Shown: positions 43,223 to 52,765, numbered from the stretch's first letter. The stretch is DNA of 64,000 bases from Pacificispira sp033344895 (GCA_965229685.1 OZ245920.1:3410001-3474000), one strand, 5' to 3'. The notes: generated by a model from the sequence alone, not told the origin. Program-made: numbers and translations.

Positions 43223-43932
43223 TGGCCGAGATAGGCTGCGCGAACCTGTTCCGACCCCAGCAGATCCGACCCGGTCCCTTCCAGCACGATGCGGCCGTTC
43301 TCAAGGACATAGGCATGATCGGCAATGGCCAGGGTCTGGGAGACATTCTGCTCCGCCAGCACCACGGTCAGGCCAAGACGCACGAGGTCCGGCAGGATGC
43401 GGAAGATCAGCTTCGCAATTCCCGGCGCCAACCCGAGGGTCGGCTCGTCCAGCAGCAGCACCTTGGGTGCCGCCATCAGGCCCCGCCCCAGCGCAAGCAT
43501 CTGCTGCTCACCACCGGACAAGGTTCCGCCCGCCTGATGTGTGCGTTCCCGAAGACGCGGAAACATTTCCAGCACGGTCTCCAGGATATCGGCCTGGACG
43601 GCCCGACCGCGCGGCGCGATCGCCCCGACGCGCAGATTCTCCATGACCGTCATGTCCGGGAAAATCCAGCGCCCCTCCGGTACCATGGTGATCCCGTCTG
43701 CGACGACACGGTCGCTCGGCATCCCACCGATGGAACGCCCTTCGAACAGGATAGAACCGCTGCTGGGTTCAATCATGCCGGACAGACTTCGCATCAATGT
43801 CGACTTGCCGGCCCCGTTCGAACCGATGATGGCCGTAATCCCGCCCGCCGCGACATTCAGCGACACACCATGCAGAACGCGTACCTCGCCATAGCCCGCA
43901 TGCAGATCGGTGACGGTCAGGAGATCAGACAT
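43219..43932 (-). CDS. livF: Branched-chain-type ABC transporter ATPase LivF
   Basis: 237-aa ATPase from ATG 43932. Walker A GSNGAGKST (37-45), signature LSGGEQQMLALGRGLM, Walker B VLLLDEPTLGL, and His switch in LAEQN-type segment. LivF size. Last gene of the large minus-strand operon that begins with the NicX-like gene; overlaps livG by 8 bases. Imports the pathway substrate together with LivKHMG. Liv-type systems often carry aromatic and N-heterocyclic acids as well as amino acids. Confidence 0.92.
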   Translation of the reverse strand: MSDLLTVTDLHAGYGEVRVLHGVSLNVAAGGITAIIGSNGAGKSTLMRSLSGMIEPSSGSILFEGRSIGGMPSDRVVADGITMVPEGRWIFPDMTVMENLRVGAIAPRGRAVQADILETVLEMFPRLRERTHQAGGTLSGGEQQMLALGRGLMAAPKVLLLDEPTLGLAPGIAKLIFRILPDLVRLGLTVVLAEQNVSQTLAIADHAYVLENGRIVLEGTGSDLLGSEQVRAAYLGH

Positions 43933-44677
43933 GCGCCGCCTCCTCCGTGTCGTCGTCCGCCCCGAAATAGGCAGCCTGAACGACGCGGTTCTCGGCGATG
44001 TCGCGTGCGGTGCCGTCCGCGATCTTCTCCCCATGATGCAGGACGGTAATCCTGTCGGACAGGTCCGACAGCGCGCTGACGACATGTTCGATGATGAGGA
44101 TTGTCAGATCGTTGGCTGCCTTCAGGCGGCGGATCGTCGCCATCATCTCGGACACTTCCGTCGGTGTCAGGCCCGCCATGACCTCGTCCAGCATCAGGAG
44201 CTTCGGTCCCGTGGCCAAGGCACGCGCGACCTCCAGCCGCTTCCGCCCGGACAGGGTCAGTGTCGCGGCCGGTTTGTCAGCCTGCCCGTCGAGACCGATC
44301 TCCGCCAGGACCGCATCCGCCACCTTTCGCGCCTCTATCGAGGTCAGCCTCTCCGACCGACCGTACAGCGCCGCCGTTTCGACATTCTGGCGAACGGTCA
44401 GCCCTGGAAAAGGCCGGACGATCTGGAAGGTCCGCGCGATGCCGCGCTGACAGACCTGATCCGGCCTCATCCCCTGGATTTCCATTCCGTCGAAGCGGAT
44501 GCGCCCGGCATTGGGCTTCACATTTCCGGCAATGATGCTGAACAGCGTCGTCTTGCCGGCGCCGTTCGCCCCCATCAGCCCGTGAATGCTGCCGCTCTCC
44601 ACTTCGAAGGACACATCGTTCAGGGCTTTCAGCCCGCCGAAACTCTTGCTCAACCCGTCGATGCGAAGAAGGCTCAT
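43925..44677 (-). CDS. livG: Branched-chain-type ABC transporter ATPase LivG
   Basis: 250-aa ATPase from ATG 44677, inside the end of livM (ATGA). Walker A GANGAGKTT, the family's C-loop in degenerate form LSGRKRLEVARAL, Walker B LLMLDEVMAGL and His switch IIEHV. The LSGRKRLE signature departs from LSGGQQ but is common in LivG. Pairs with LivF to power the LivHM channel. Confidence 0.92.
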   Translation of the reverse strand: MSLLRIDGLSKSFGGLKALNDVSFEVESGSIHGLMGANGAGKTTLFSIIAGNVKPNAGRIRFDGMEIQGMRPDQVCQRGIARTFQIVRPFPGLTVRQNVETAALYGRSERLTSIEARKVADAVLAEIGLDGQADKPAATLTLSGRKRLEVARALATGPKLLMLDEVMAGLTPTEVSEMMATIRRLKAANDLTILIIEHVVSALSDLSDRITVLHHGEKIADGTARDIAENRVVQAAYFGADDDTEEAAHV

Positions 44678-45588
44678 CCCCCTGCCCCCCGGCGCCTCAG
44701 CAGACCGACAATTCCGGCCGGCGCAAACAGCACGAACCCGATCAGGCAGAGCCCCAACAGAATCAGATAGACCTGCGGCGCGGTGTTGCGCAGCACCTCG
44801 GACAGGCCGACGAGGAAAACCGCGCCAAGAACGGGCCCGCGTGAATCGCCCGCACCGCCGATGATTGCGATGGTCACGATGGTGAAGGAGATCGTCGGAT
44901 TGAAGACCTGAAGCACCTCGAAATAGGTCGACCGTAACGCCATGACGCCGCCGACCATGCCCGGAATGACGGCCGATGCGGCAAAGGCAAGAACTTTCAG
45001 CCGGACCACGTGCACACCGATGGTCTCCGCCGCCGTCTCGTCCTCGCGGATGGCATCCAGCCCGCGCCCGAAGCGGGAGTGATGGACCGCATGCAGCGCC
45101 AGCGTCGCTGCGACCGCAAGTCCGACCATGATCCACAGCAGCGTATCCGGCCGTGGCGCGCCGAAGAGAAGACGGCTCGACTGCCCCAGGGAGGTCTCGA
45201 CATTGAGCAGGATATATTTGACCAGTTCCGCGAGCCCGAAGGTCAGAATTACGAAATAGGGCCCCCGGACGCGCAGGACGGGCAGCGCCACGATCAGCGC
45301 GAACAGGCCGGCGACGCCGCCCGCCAGCGGGATCGAGATCCAGAGCGGCAGGGTCTTGAACGAAACCGCGACGACATAGGCGCCAATGCCATAGGCCACC
45401 ACATGGCCGAGGGAAATGTAGCCGGTCGTCCCGCTGAACAGGCTCCAGCTTTGGGTCAGCGCGATCCACATCGCAAGGTTGAGGGCGACGATCGTCCAGT
45501 ATGCCCCGGCGCCCAATCCGAAGGCCAGAAGGGCGGCGGCACCGACAAGGGTCGCTGCGAGTGGCAATAGCATCGACCGCATCATCAT
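44674..45588 (-). CDS. livM: Branched-chain-type ABC permease LivM
   Basis: 304 aa from the first of three consecutive ATGs (45588), overlapping the livH stop. About nine hydrophobic helices; GYISLGHVVAYGIGAY and SRFGRGLDAIREDETAAETIGV are LivM signatures, the latter the EAA-like loop that touches the ATPase. Inner-membrane half-channel with LivH. Confidence 0.92.
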   Translation of the reverse strand: MMMRSMLLPLAATLVGAAALLAFGLGAGAYWTIVALNLAMWIALTQSWSLFSGTTGYISLGHVVAYGIGAYVVAVSFKTLPLWISIPLAGGVAGLFALIVALPVLRVRGPYFVILTFGLAELVKYILLNVETSLGQSSRLLFGAPRPDTLLWIMVGLAVAATLALHAVHHSRFGRGLDAIREDETAAETIGVHVVRLKVLAFAASAVIPGMVGGVMALRSTYFEVLQVFNPTISFTIVTIAIIGGAGDSRGPVLGAVFLVGLSEVLRNTAPQVYLILLGLCLIGFVLFAPAGIVGLLRRRGAGG

Positions 45589-46472
45589 GATCGCCGCGCC
45601 TTTCCAAGCAGGCCCTGCGGACGCAGCAGCAGGATGGCGACGAAGATCCCGTAGATCAGGATCGAGCGAAAATTCGCGGATGTCAGCGCCACGGCATAGA
45701 TTTCGATGAAGGCCAACAGGAAACCGGCCAGGATGCCCCCGGCAATGTTCCCAAGCCCGCCCATGATGATGACCACGAAAGCGGCAATGGTGAACGGGAA
45801 CCCCATGAAGGGCGAAACCTGTTCCGCCATGCTGATCAGCGCCCCGGCAATACCGGCGATGCCGAAGCCGCCCAGGATGCTGATCGTCTGAACCCTGTCG
45901 ATATTGATACCGACGACCCGCGCCGCGTTGCGATGCTGGATCAGGGCCTTGACCGCCAGCCCGTAGATGCTGCGATTCAGGAACAGCAGAACCGAAACCA
46001 GTAGAACGATGGCAACGGCCAGGGTCGCGATCCGGTTGCCCGTCATGGCAACGCCGCCGAAGGAATAGACGGTATCCATATGCTGATAGGCGCGCGGCGT
46101 TGCCGTGAAGGCCAGGCTCGCAAGGTTCTGGATGACGATTGAAACCCCGAAGAAGAGCAGCAGCGATGTCGCCTCCAACTGGGCCGCCGGGCGGTTCGCG
46201 GACAGTTGCCGGCGGAACAGCGTTCGGTACAGGAAATACCCGATCAGACCTGTCAACGCGGCGACCATCGGCAGCCCGATCAGTGTCGGCAGTCCCAGCA
46301 GGGTGAATCCCCAAAACGCCCCATAGGCGCCGATCATTACGATGTCGCCATGGGCAATGTTCAACAGCCGCATGGTGCCGTAAACAAGGTTCAGGCCCAG
46401 CGCGATCACCGCATAGACCGACCCGAGCACCAGGGCGGCGAAGAGAAGCTGACCTGACAGCAGGACTTCCAC
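45585..46472 (-). CDS. livH: Branched-chain-type ABC permease LivH
   Basis: 295 aa from GTG 46472 (VEVLLSGQ), chosen for GGAG 7 bases ahead; a longer frame to 46544 would run through the stem-loop upstream. Eight or so helices with GLNLVYGTMRLLNIAHGD and ALIQHRNAARVVGINIDRV, diagnostic of LivH. Follows the binding-protein gene across a GC-rich hairpin, so it is probably expressed less than LivK. Confidence 0.9.
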   Translation of the reverse strand: MEVLLSGQLLFAALVLGSVYAVIALGLNLVYGTMRLLNIAHGDIVMIGAYGAFWGFTLLGLPTLIGLPMVAALTGLIGYFLYRTLFRRQLSANRPAAQLEATSLLLFFGVSIVIQNLASLAFTATPRAYQHMDTVYSFGGVAMTGNRIATLAVAIVLLVSVLLFLNRSIYGLAVKALIQHRNAARVVGINIDRVQTISILGGFGIAGIAGALISMAEQVSPFMGFPFTIAAFVVIIMGGLGNIAGGILAGFLLAFIEIYAVALTSANFRSILIYGIFVAILLLRPQGLLGKARRS

Positions 46473-46506
46473 GACAGTTCTCCGGACGAGCGCGAAGGAG
46501 AAGAAA

Positions 46507-46540
46507 CTCCGGCGGGGCGCAGCCAAACGCCCCGCCGGAG
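46507..46540 (-). other. Intercistronic stem-loop between livK and livH
   Basis: CTCCGGCGGGGCG-N8-CGCCCCGCCGGAG, a perfect 13-bp stem right after the binding-protein stop, no U-tract. Third example in this window of a hairpin placed after a binding-protein gene. Confidence 0.7.
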
Positions 46541-46549
46541 GCAATAGGA

Positions 46550-47716
46550 CTATCGCTTGGCGACCGGCGCCGTTGCGATGTCTTTCGGCCAGACGATCTG
46601 CATCTCTCCACCCTGGATCTGCAGGAAGGCGGTCGGCGTCACTGCGTTTTCGACCCCGTCGAAACGCACCGGTCCGTTGATGGTTTCAAAGGTCCCGGAC
46701 GCAATCGCCTCGCGCAGCGCGTCATGATCCAGCCCGGCCTCGGCCACGGCCTGGGCAAGGATCTCGCAGGACATGTAGGCCAGCGCCGAGTCGAGATAGT
46801 CAGGCGCATGGCCGTACTTGGCGACATAGGCGTCGTAGAACGGCTTCGCACGCGGCCAGTCGTCCTGAGTTTCCGCCCAGTGACCAACCGTCATGATTCC
46901 GTCGGCAACCGGCCCGAACGCATCCTTGAAGGCGGAAATCGTCGGCCCGATCAGCAGGAACTGATAGGGCGCATTGATCCCCAGTTCCTTGGCCTGCCCC
47001 ATGTAAAGGAAGGCATCGGACGGATAGGTCAGCGCCAGAACCGCATCGACATCGGCGGATTTCAGCTGCGTCAGAAGCGGCGTCATGTCCTTGATGTCTG
47101 GCGGATAACTTTCGTTCAGTTTGACTTCGATGCCGGCGGCTTCCAGAGCCGGAACGAGGAACTGGAGATTCTCCTGACTGAAGGGCAGGACATTCGCCAG
47201 AATACCGACCGAACCGACGCCTTCTTCCTTCAGCATCGCCACCAGCGCCGGACCGATGCGATCCGGGATGGCCGATGTCGGGAACCAGATGTTCCCCGGC
47301 TCTACTTCGCGGATGGCGACGGAAGCAGCGGTATTGCCGACCATCGGGAAACCGTACTGCTCCACCACGCCGGCAATGTTGAGATGATGCGGCGTCCCCC
47401 AGGGGGCAAGCAGCAGGTCGACCTCGTCCTCGTTGATCAGCTTTTCGTAGATCTGGGCGGATTTCACCGGGTCGGATTCATCGTCATACCAGATCAGTTC
47501 GACCGGGCGTTTCTCCCCCGCGACATTCAGGCCGCCTTCGGCGTTTACCTGTTCTGCCCACAATTCATAGGCCGTGACCTGTGACGGCGCCGCCTTCGAA
47601 AACAGACCCGTATTTGCGATGGAGTATCCGATCTTCACCGGCTCCGCCGCCTGGGCCGAGAATGGCAGGGCCAGCATCGCCGCAACGGCGAGACCGGATT
47701 TGAGCGACTTAAACAT
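46550..47716 (-). CDS. Branched-chain-type ABC solute-binding protein LivK
   Basis: 388-aa periplasmic protein of the type I (Leu/Ile/Val) fold. Signal peptide 1-23 (SAQAAE). Family features: KIGYSIANTGLFSKAA, ELIWYDDESDPVKSAQIYEKLINEDEVD and GNTAASVAI, the last near the serine/threonine ligand site. It is cotranscribed with a NicX-like dioxygenase and a molybdenum hydroxylase, so the ligand is likely an N-heteroaromatic acid or its relative rather than leucine (inference). Confidence 0.88.
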   Translation of the reverse strand: MFKSLKSGLAVAAMLALPFSAQAAEPVKIGYSIANTGLFSKAAPSQVTAYELWAEQVNAEGGLNVAGEKRPVELIWYDDESDPVKSAQIYEKLINEDEVDLLLAPWGTPHHLNIAGVVEQYGFPMVGNTAASVAIREVEPGNIWFPTSAIPDRIGPALVAMLKEEGVGSVGILANVLPFSQENLQFLVPALEAAGIEVKLNESYPPDIKDMTPLLTQLKSADVDAVLALTYPSDAFLYMGQAKELGINAPYQFLLIGPTISAFKDAFGPVADGIMTVGHWAETQDDWPRAKPFYDAYVAKYGHAPDYLDSALAYMSCEILAQAVAEAGLDHDALREAIASGTFETINGPVRFDGVENAVTPTAFLQIQGGEMQIVWPKDIATAPVAKR

Positions 47717-47769
47717 TCCCTATCTCCCTCAGTTCAAGTGCGAATGGACATCCCGTCTGCCAAACGGGA

Positions 47770-48624
47770 TCAGCCGGTTATCCCGGTCGTTGTTGGCATG
47801 AGATTTCGAGTATGGGCAACGGCGGCTCTGACCCAGGTGCCGTCGGGTTCGCCCGAGGCATAGCTGGCCCCCAGGTGGTCGCAGTCTTCGAGTTCCAGCG
47901 TCTCGGTCCGAACGCCGGCCGCGGCCAATTGTTCCGCAAAGTTTTGGGCCTGCGTGATCAGATGCGGGAAGTCCTTCGATCCGAAGGCCACCAGGAATGG
48001 CGGTGCGTCCGGACGGATATGCGTGACCGGCGAGGCCGGTCCCTCGTTGCCCAGTTCGGGGTCTCCCAGGAAGCGCGGGCGCATGGAAAGTCCCGACGCA
48101 TCACCGAAAAGATAGGTCCCGGATATCGGCAGGGCCGACTTGATGACATTTGTCGGGACTTCGCATGCGCCTTGCCAGTCCGTGCGAAGTGCCAGCAGGG
48201 CGGATAGATGGCCCCCGGCCGAATGCCCCGCCACATGGATCTGTTCAGGGTCGCCGCCAAAATAGGCAATGTTCCGCCAGGTCCAGGCAACCGCCTTCGC
48301 GCAGTCCTCGAACTGGGTCGGATACACATGATCCGGGGCCAGCCGATAGCCAAAGGAGACAACCGTGATGCCTCGGGTCGTCAGGGCGGGCGCCATAAAG
48401 GCCATCCATTCCTTGTAACCATTGGTCCAGCCGCCGCCATGAATCAGGCAAAGGACGGGTCCCGCAGGCTTTTCGGCCTGATAGACAGCGACGGACTGAT
48501 ACGGGTCGTCGCCAAGGGAGACATCACTTCCCGCAACCTCGGCACCAAGACGCAGCACCTCCGCGTGATAGCGTTCGCCGATGGCCGAGAAGGGTTCCTG
48601 TGCCGGATAGTCCTCAGGCCGCAT
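47770..48624 (-). CDS. Alpha/beta hydrolase, kynurenine-formamidase/HGGG type
   Basis: 284-aa cytoplasmic hydrolase. Oxyanion motif HGGGW (62-66), nucleophile S135 in GHSAGG, acid D218 and H250 (ELEDCDHLG) complete the triad. HGGxW with GHSAG is shared by arylformamidases and carboxylesterases. It overlaps the molybdenum hydroxylase gene by 11 bases. In the nicotinate pathway a serine hydrolase (NicD) removes formate from N-formylmaleamate after NicX opens the ring; this protein could do the equivalent job. That role is inferred from context. Confidence 0.85.
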   Translation of the reverse strand: MRPEDYPAQEPFSAIGERYHAEVLRLGAEVAGSDVSLGDDPYQSVAVYQAEKPAGPVLCLIHGGGWTNGYKEWMAFMAPALTTRGITVVSFGYRLAPDHVYPTQFEDCAKAVAWTWRNIAYFGGDPEQIHVAGHSAGGHLSALLALRTDWQGACEVPTNVIKSALPISGTYLFGDASGLSMRPRFLGDPELGNEGPASPVTHIRPDAPPFLVAFGSKDFPHLITQAQNFAEQLAAAGVRTETLELEDCDHLGASYASGEPDGTWVRAAVAHTRNLMPTTTGITG

Positions 48625-50935
48625 CGCAGTCCTCCAGCATGGCGCGGAAGATCTTTTCCGGCTTCATCGGCAGACTGTTCAGGCGGTTTCCGATTGCATC
48701 GGCGATGGCATTCGCGATGGCGGCCGGGACCGGCACCAGCCCGATCTCGCCGGCCCCCTTTGCCCCGAACGGTCCGTCCGGTTCCGGCGCATCGACAATG
48801 GTCGTATGCATGCGATAGGGCGAATCCAGCGATGTCGGGACCTTGTAATCCAGCAGTGTGGGATTGGCGAGTTTCGGGCCGTCCCAAACCATTTCCTCGG
48901 ATAGCGCAAAGCCCATGCCCTGGACAAAGCCGCCATCCATCTGACCGACCACCATGGACGGGTTGATGGCCCGGCCGACATCGACCGCACACCAGACCTC
49001 ATCGACTTCCGTCTTGCCGCTGACTTCATCGGTCAGGGTGTCGACGATGGTACAGATGAAACTGTAGACCCCGATCTGCGGGAAGGGCAGGCCCTTCGCC
49101 ACGGCCCGTTTCGGATCGACGGTGGGCTGGTCGAAGACCAGCGTGTTGTGCCCGACAATCGGCCCGCCGGCGGCCCAGTGGGCACGCAGCGAGATCTCAT
49201 GGAAACTCACTTCCTTGTCGGATCCGGTGACACCGACGGAACCGCCGGGACGCAATTCCAGGTCCTCCACAGCGCATTCCAGCATCTGGGACGCATGCTG
49301 CTTCAGTTGTTTCTCGACCTCTCCTGCGGCGCCGACGACGGCGCGACCGGTCGTATAGGTCACCCGACTGGCGGTCGTGCCCCAATTGTAGGGGGACCCG
49401 TCCGTATCCGGGCTGGCCAGGCTGATCTTCTCAACCGGCATCTTCAGCGCTTCGGCGCAGATCTGGACCAGAACCGTATCCGATCCCTGCCCGATATCGA
49501 CCGCGCCGGTATTCAGAACGACCGATCCATCCTCAAGCACACGCACGATTGCACCGGTTCCCAACAGCCCCGAAATATGGGCCCCCAGGGCAACACCGGT
49601 GCCGCGCCGCTTCCCTTTCGGGGCCGGACGGTCATGCCGGGAATCCCAGTTCGAGTCCTTGCGCGCGGCGGCGATGCAATCCGCAAGCCCGTTGGACGCC
49701 ACCTTGCCCCCCCCGAACCAGGGGTCACCGGGCTGAATCAGGTTCTTTTCCCTCAGATCCAGCGGATCCATGCCGAGCCTGGCAGCGATCTCGTCGATCT
49801 GCTGTTCGCCGGCGAACGAAACCTGGGGATTGCCGAAACCGCGATAGGCCCCGAACCGCATCTTGTTGGTATAGACCAGCTTGCCGTGGCATTTGGCATT
49901 CGGAATGCGATAGGGTCCCCGCGCCATCAGCAGGCTGTATCCCAGGACACCCGGACTATCGTCACCGAACGCACCGCAATCCAGCAACACCTCCATCTCC
50001 CGGGCGACCAGCGTCCCGTCCTTCTTCGCGCCGGTCCGACAGCGAACCTTGAACGGATGGCGGGCGCGCACGCATTCGAAATCCTCCTCCCGGCTCAGGA
50101 TCAGTTTCACCGGGCGACCGGTCACCTGGGTCAGGCGCACCACGAGCGGCTGAATATGCGGCTCCATCTTGTTGCCGAAGCCGCCGCCGATCCGCGGCGT
50201 CAGGCAGCGCAGCTTGCTCATCGGCATTTGCAGACTTTCGCAGACATTGGCCTGAACCCGGAAGACGGACTGATTGGCTGACCACAGGGTCACCCGCCCC
50301 TGGCTGTCGATCTCGGCAAGCGCACCGACCGGCTCGATGGCGAGATGCGCCTGCGGCGCAGTCTCGTATTCGCCCTCGACGATAACGTCGGCTTCCGCAA
50401 AGCCGGCATCAATGTCGCCCTCGCTCAGCTCCGTGTAGGATGCCATGTTACCGGAACAGACCGCCGGGAAGACCTTCAGATAGTCTTCCAGATCTTCGTG
50501 GACGACGGCCGCGCCCTCCGCCAGCCCGGCTTCGGGAGACAGAATGGCGGGCAATTCATCGTAATGTACGACAACAAGCTTGGCAGCCATGCGAGCCGCC
50601 CCTTCGGACTCGGCCGCCACGACCGCGACAGGTTCCCCGAAATACCGGATCTTGCCCTTGGCAATGGCGTGTTCGTCCTTGATGAACGCGCCCATCCGAC
50701 CGTCAGGGAAGTCTTCGCCGGTCAGCACGGCGGCCACCCCTGGCACAGCTTGCGCCGCCGTCAGGTCGTAGCCTGTGATCCGGGCATGGGCGACGTCGCT
50801 CTGTACGATGGCGGCATGCAGCATGTTCGGACGGCTGAGATCGGCGATGTATTGCGCCGAGCCTGTCAGTTTCTCTGCGATTTCCAGCTTCGTGACATTG
50901 GCACCGACGGCGCCGGAAGGGTTCACCGCGCTCAT
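48614..50935 (-). CDS. Molybdenum hydroxylase large (molybdopterin) subunit, xanthine dehydrogenase family
   Basis: 773 aa. MoCo-binding signatures include PRIGGGFGNKMEPH (Q-loop region), MRFGAYRGFGNPQ and the catalytic glutamate E730 in GAKGAGEIG. Residues around Arg/Phe in RGFGNPQ match members that hydroxylate N-heterocycles and purines. Together with the 2Fe-2S and FAD subunits downstream in gene order it forms the usual L-M-S heterotrimer, inserting a hydroxyl from water next to a ring nitrogen. It follows the small subunit by a 4-base overlap. Likely substrate: a pyridine or related ring, given the NicX-like partner. Confidence 0.9.
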   Translation of the reverse strand: MSAVNPSGAVGANVTKLEIAEKLTGSAQYIADLSRPNMLHAAIVQSDVAHARITGYDLTAAQAVPGVAAVLTGEDFPDGRMGAFIKDEHAIAKGKIRYFGEPVAVVAAESEGAARMAAKLVVVHYDELPAILSPEAGLAEGAAVVHEDLEDYLKVFPAVCSGNMASYTELSEGDIDAGFAEADVIVEGEYETAPQAHLAIEPVGALAEIDSQGRVTLWSANQSVFRVQANVCESLQMPMSKLRCLTPRIGGGFGNKMEPHIQPLVVRLTQVTGRPVKLILSREEDFECVRARHPFKVRCRTGAKKDGTLVAREMEVLLDCGAFGDDSPGVLGYSLLMARGPYRIPNAKCHGKLVYTNKMRFGAYRGFGNPQVSFAGEQQIDEIAARLGMDPLDLREKNLIQPGDPWFGGGKVASNGLADCIAAARKDSNWDSRHDRPAPKGKRRGTGVALGAHISGLLGTGAIVRVLEDGSVVLNTGAVDIGQGSDTVLVQICAEALKMPVEKISLASPDTDGSPYNWGTTASRVTYTTGRAVVGAAGEVEKQLKQHASQMLECAVEDLELRPGGSVGVTGSDKEVSFHEISLRAHWAAGGPIVGHNTLVFDQPTVDPKRAVAKGLPFPQIGVYSFICTIVDTLTDEVSGKTEVDEVWCAVDVGRAINPSMVVGQMDGGFVQGMGFALSEEMVWDGPKLANPTLLDYKVPTSLDSPYRMHTTIVDAPEPDGPFGAKGAGEIGLVPVPAAIANAIADAIGNRLNSLPMKPEKIFRAMLEDCDAA

Positions 50936-51411
50936 TCTGCCTCTCCCATGGCCGCATCGATCACGGCATCGACAATGGAACGGTAGCCGGAGCAGCGACA
51001 GATATTGCCCGAAAGGGCCGTTCGCACCGCGTCCGGATCGGTGCTGGGATTCCGCTGCAGAAAATCATGGGCTGTCATGACGATCCCCGATGTACAGAAA
51101 CCGCATTGCACGGCGTTCTGCCGCAGCAGGCTTTCCTGCACCCGCGTCAGCTCTCCACGCGGTGCCAACCCCTCCACGGTCGTCACCTCCGATCCGTCCA
51201 GATTGGCGGCGAGAGTCAGGCAGGACCGCACCGGGCGACCGTCGACCAGCACGGTACAGGCCCCGCAGACGCCCTGATTGCAGCCTCGCTTCGCCCCGGT
51301 CAGTGCAAGCGTTTCGCGCAGGGTGGTAAGCAGCGTTGTCGTCCCGTCGCACGAGACCTCACGCGCCGTTCCGTTCACGGTCATGGAGACATCCTGGCGG
51401 GCGCTTGTCAT
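50932..51411 (-). CDS. Molybdenum hydroxylase small subunit, two [2Fe-2S] clusters
   Basis: 159 aa. The plant-type ferredoxin cluster is GCNQGVCGACTV plus RSCLTL, the second cluster CGFCTSG and CRCSGY, which is the standard set of eight cysteines. Electrons pass from molybdopterin to FAD through it. Overlaps by 4 bases both the FAD subunit gene upstream and the large subunit gene downstream, so the three are translationally coupled. Confidence 0.93.
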   Translation of the reverse strand: MTSARQDVSMTVNGTAREVSCDGTTTLLTTLRETLALTGAKRGCNQGVCGACTVLVDGRPVRSCLTLAANLDGSEVTTVEGLAPRGELTRVQESLLRQNAVQCGFCTSGIVMTAHDFLQRNPSTDPDAVRTALSGNICRCSGYRSIVDAVIDAAMGEAE

Positions 51412-52280
51412 TTCACTTGCTCCACATCTGAAAGGATCTCGTCGAAGGCCTTGGCAATCAGCCGGGGGGCGACCTGCATCCGATACTCGGCGCTGCCCCG
51501 GACGTCATCGACGGGATCGAGCTCCTCCACGAGGCGTTCCGCAAACGCGGCGATGCGTTCAGCCGTCGGGACACTGCCGATCAGCATCGCCTCCGCCGCC
51601 TCGCTGCGCACCGGCCCACCGCCGCAGCCGCCGACGGCCAGCCGCAGATGCGTCAAGGCGCCGTCCCCGCCTCGGGCAAGCACGATAGCGACCGATGCCA
51701 GCGCAAAGTCCCCCGCCACACGACACAGTTTCTCGTAATGGCCGACGGCCCCATCGGGCTGGGGTGGCAGAATGACCGCCGTCACGATATCCCCGTCCTC
51801 CAAAGCGGTTTCATACCAACCGAGAAAGAACGCCTCCGCCGGAACCAGGCGGCGCCCGTCGGGACCTGCAATCTCGACTTCGGCGTTCGCCGCGACCAGC
51901 GCTGGCGGATAGTCCGCTGCGGGATCGGCGAAGGAGATGGACCCGCCCAGGGTCCCCATATTGCGAACCGGCGGATTTGCGATCTGGGACGCGGCCGCAG
52001 ATAGCACCCTGTGACCGCCCGACAGGTCCGATTCGAAAGCTGTTTCGCGATGACGCCGCATGGCGCCGATCCGCACCGACCCATCGGCATTGACCTTCAG
52101 ATCACGCAATTCCTCGATCGCGCGCAGACTGACCAGACTTTCCGGCTCCACCAGTCGCGCATTCATCATCGCAACCAATGTCGCACCGCCGGAAATCGGA
52201 CGGCCGCCTTCCCCAGCGGCAACAAGCAGCGCAACCGCTTCCTCGACGGTGGTGGGTTTCTGGAATCGCGCCTCGCCCAT
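51408..52280 (-). CDS. Molybdenum hydroxylase FAD subunit
   Basis: 290 aa of the CoxM/xanthine dehydrogenase FAD-binding family. FAD contact motifs: SGGATLVAMMN (about 35-45) and IRNMGTLGGSISFADPAADYP-like stretch (NPPVRNMGTLGGSI; FADPAADYP), the family's double glycine region. Completes the three-subunit enzyme. It follows coxG by 4 bases. Confidence 0.92.
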   Translation of the reverse strand: MGEARFQKPTTVEEAVALLVAAGEGGRPISGGATLVAMMNARLVEPESLVSLRAIEELRDLKVNADGSVRIGAMRRHRETAFESDLSGGHRVLSAAASQIANPPVRNMGTLGGSISFADPAADYPPALVAANAEVEIAGPDGRRLVPAEAFFLGWYETALEDGDIVTAVILPPQPDGAVGHYEKLCRVAGDFALASVAIVLARGGDGALTHLRLAVGGCGGGPVRSEAAEAMLIGSVPTAERIAAFAERLVEELDPVDDVRGSAEYRMQVAPRLIAKAFDEILSDVEQVK

Positions 52281-52284
52281 TGCC

Positions 52285-52749
52285 TTACCCCGTGACCGGT
52301 TCGGATTCCTCCGCCAGCTGGCGGAAGGAATCTTCGAATTTCGCTGCCAGCTTGGTGGCGATCTTCTTCATCATGCCGGCCCCGTAGCGACCGAGACGGC
52401 CGCTGATCTCGACATCCGCCGCATAGGCGATCTCCGTCTCGCCTGCGGACAGGCTCGTCAGCCGCATCTCATTGACCGACTTGACCATGCTTGCCCGTGA
52501 CCCTTCCTCGCCGCGCGAATGGGTCTTTACGAAGACCGGGGGCATTTCTTCCACAATCTCTATGATCAGGTTGAAGGTCGCCTTGATCGGGCCGACCGAC
52601 ACGGTGACGTCGGCCTTGTAGGTCGTGTCATCCACCTGCTCGATGGCATCGCAACCGGGCACGCAACTGACCATGATCTCCGGATCACGGATCAACGACC
52701 AGACCCGGTCGGCGGGCGCCTCAACGACAAAGGATTGTTCGATCTTCAT
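52285..52749 (-). CDS. CoxG-like SRPBCC-domain protein
   Basis: 154 aa. A CoxG/SRPBCC fold with MKIEQSFVVEAPADRVWSLI and VPGCDAI at the start of the lipid-binding cavity. CoxG proteins assist molybdenum hydroxylases (membrane recruitment or maturation) and usually accompany their genes, as here. It lies 16 bases after the NicX-like gene. The C-terminal membrane helix of some CoxG proteins is absent. Confidence 0.85.
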   Translation of the reverse strand: MKIEQSFVVEAPADRVWSLIRDPEIMVSCVPGCDAIEQVDDTTYKADVTVSVGPIKATFNLIIEIVEEMPPVFVKTHSRGEEGSRASMVKSVNEMRLTSLSAGETEIAYAADVEISGRLGRYGAGMMKKIATKLAAKFEDSFRQLAEESEPVTG

Positions 52750-52765
52750 TGCGGGCTCCGTCGGA

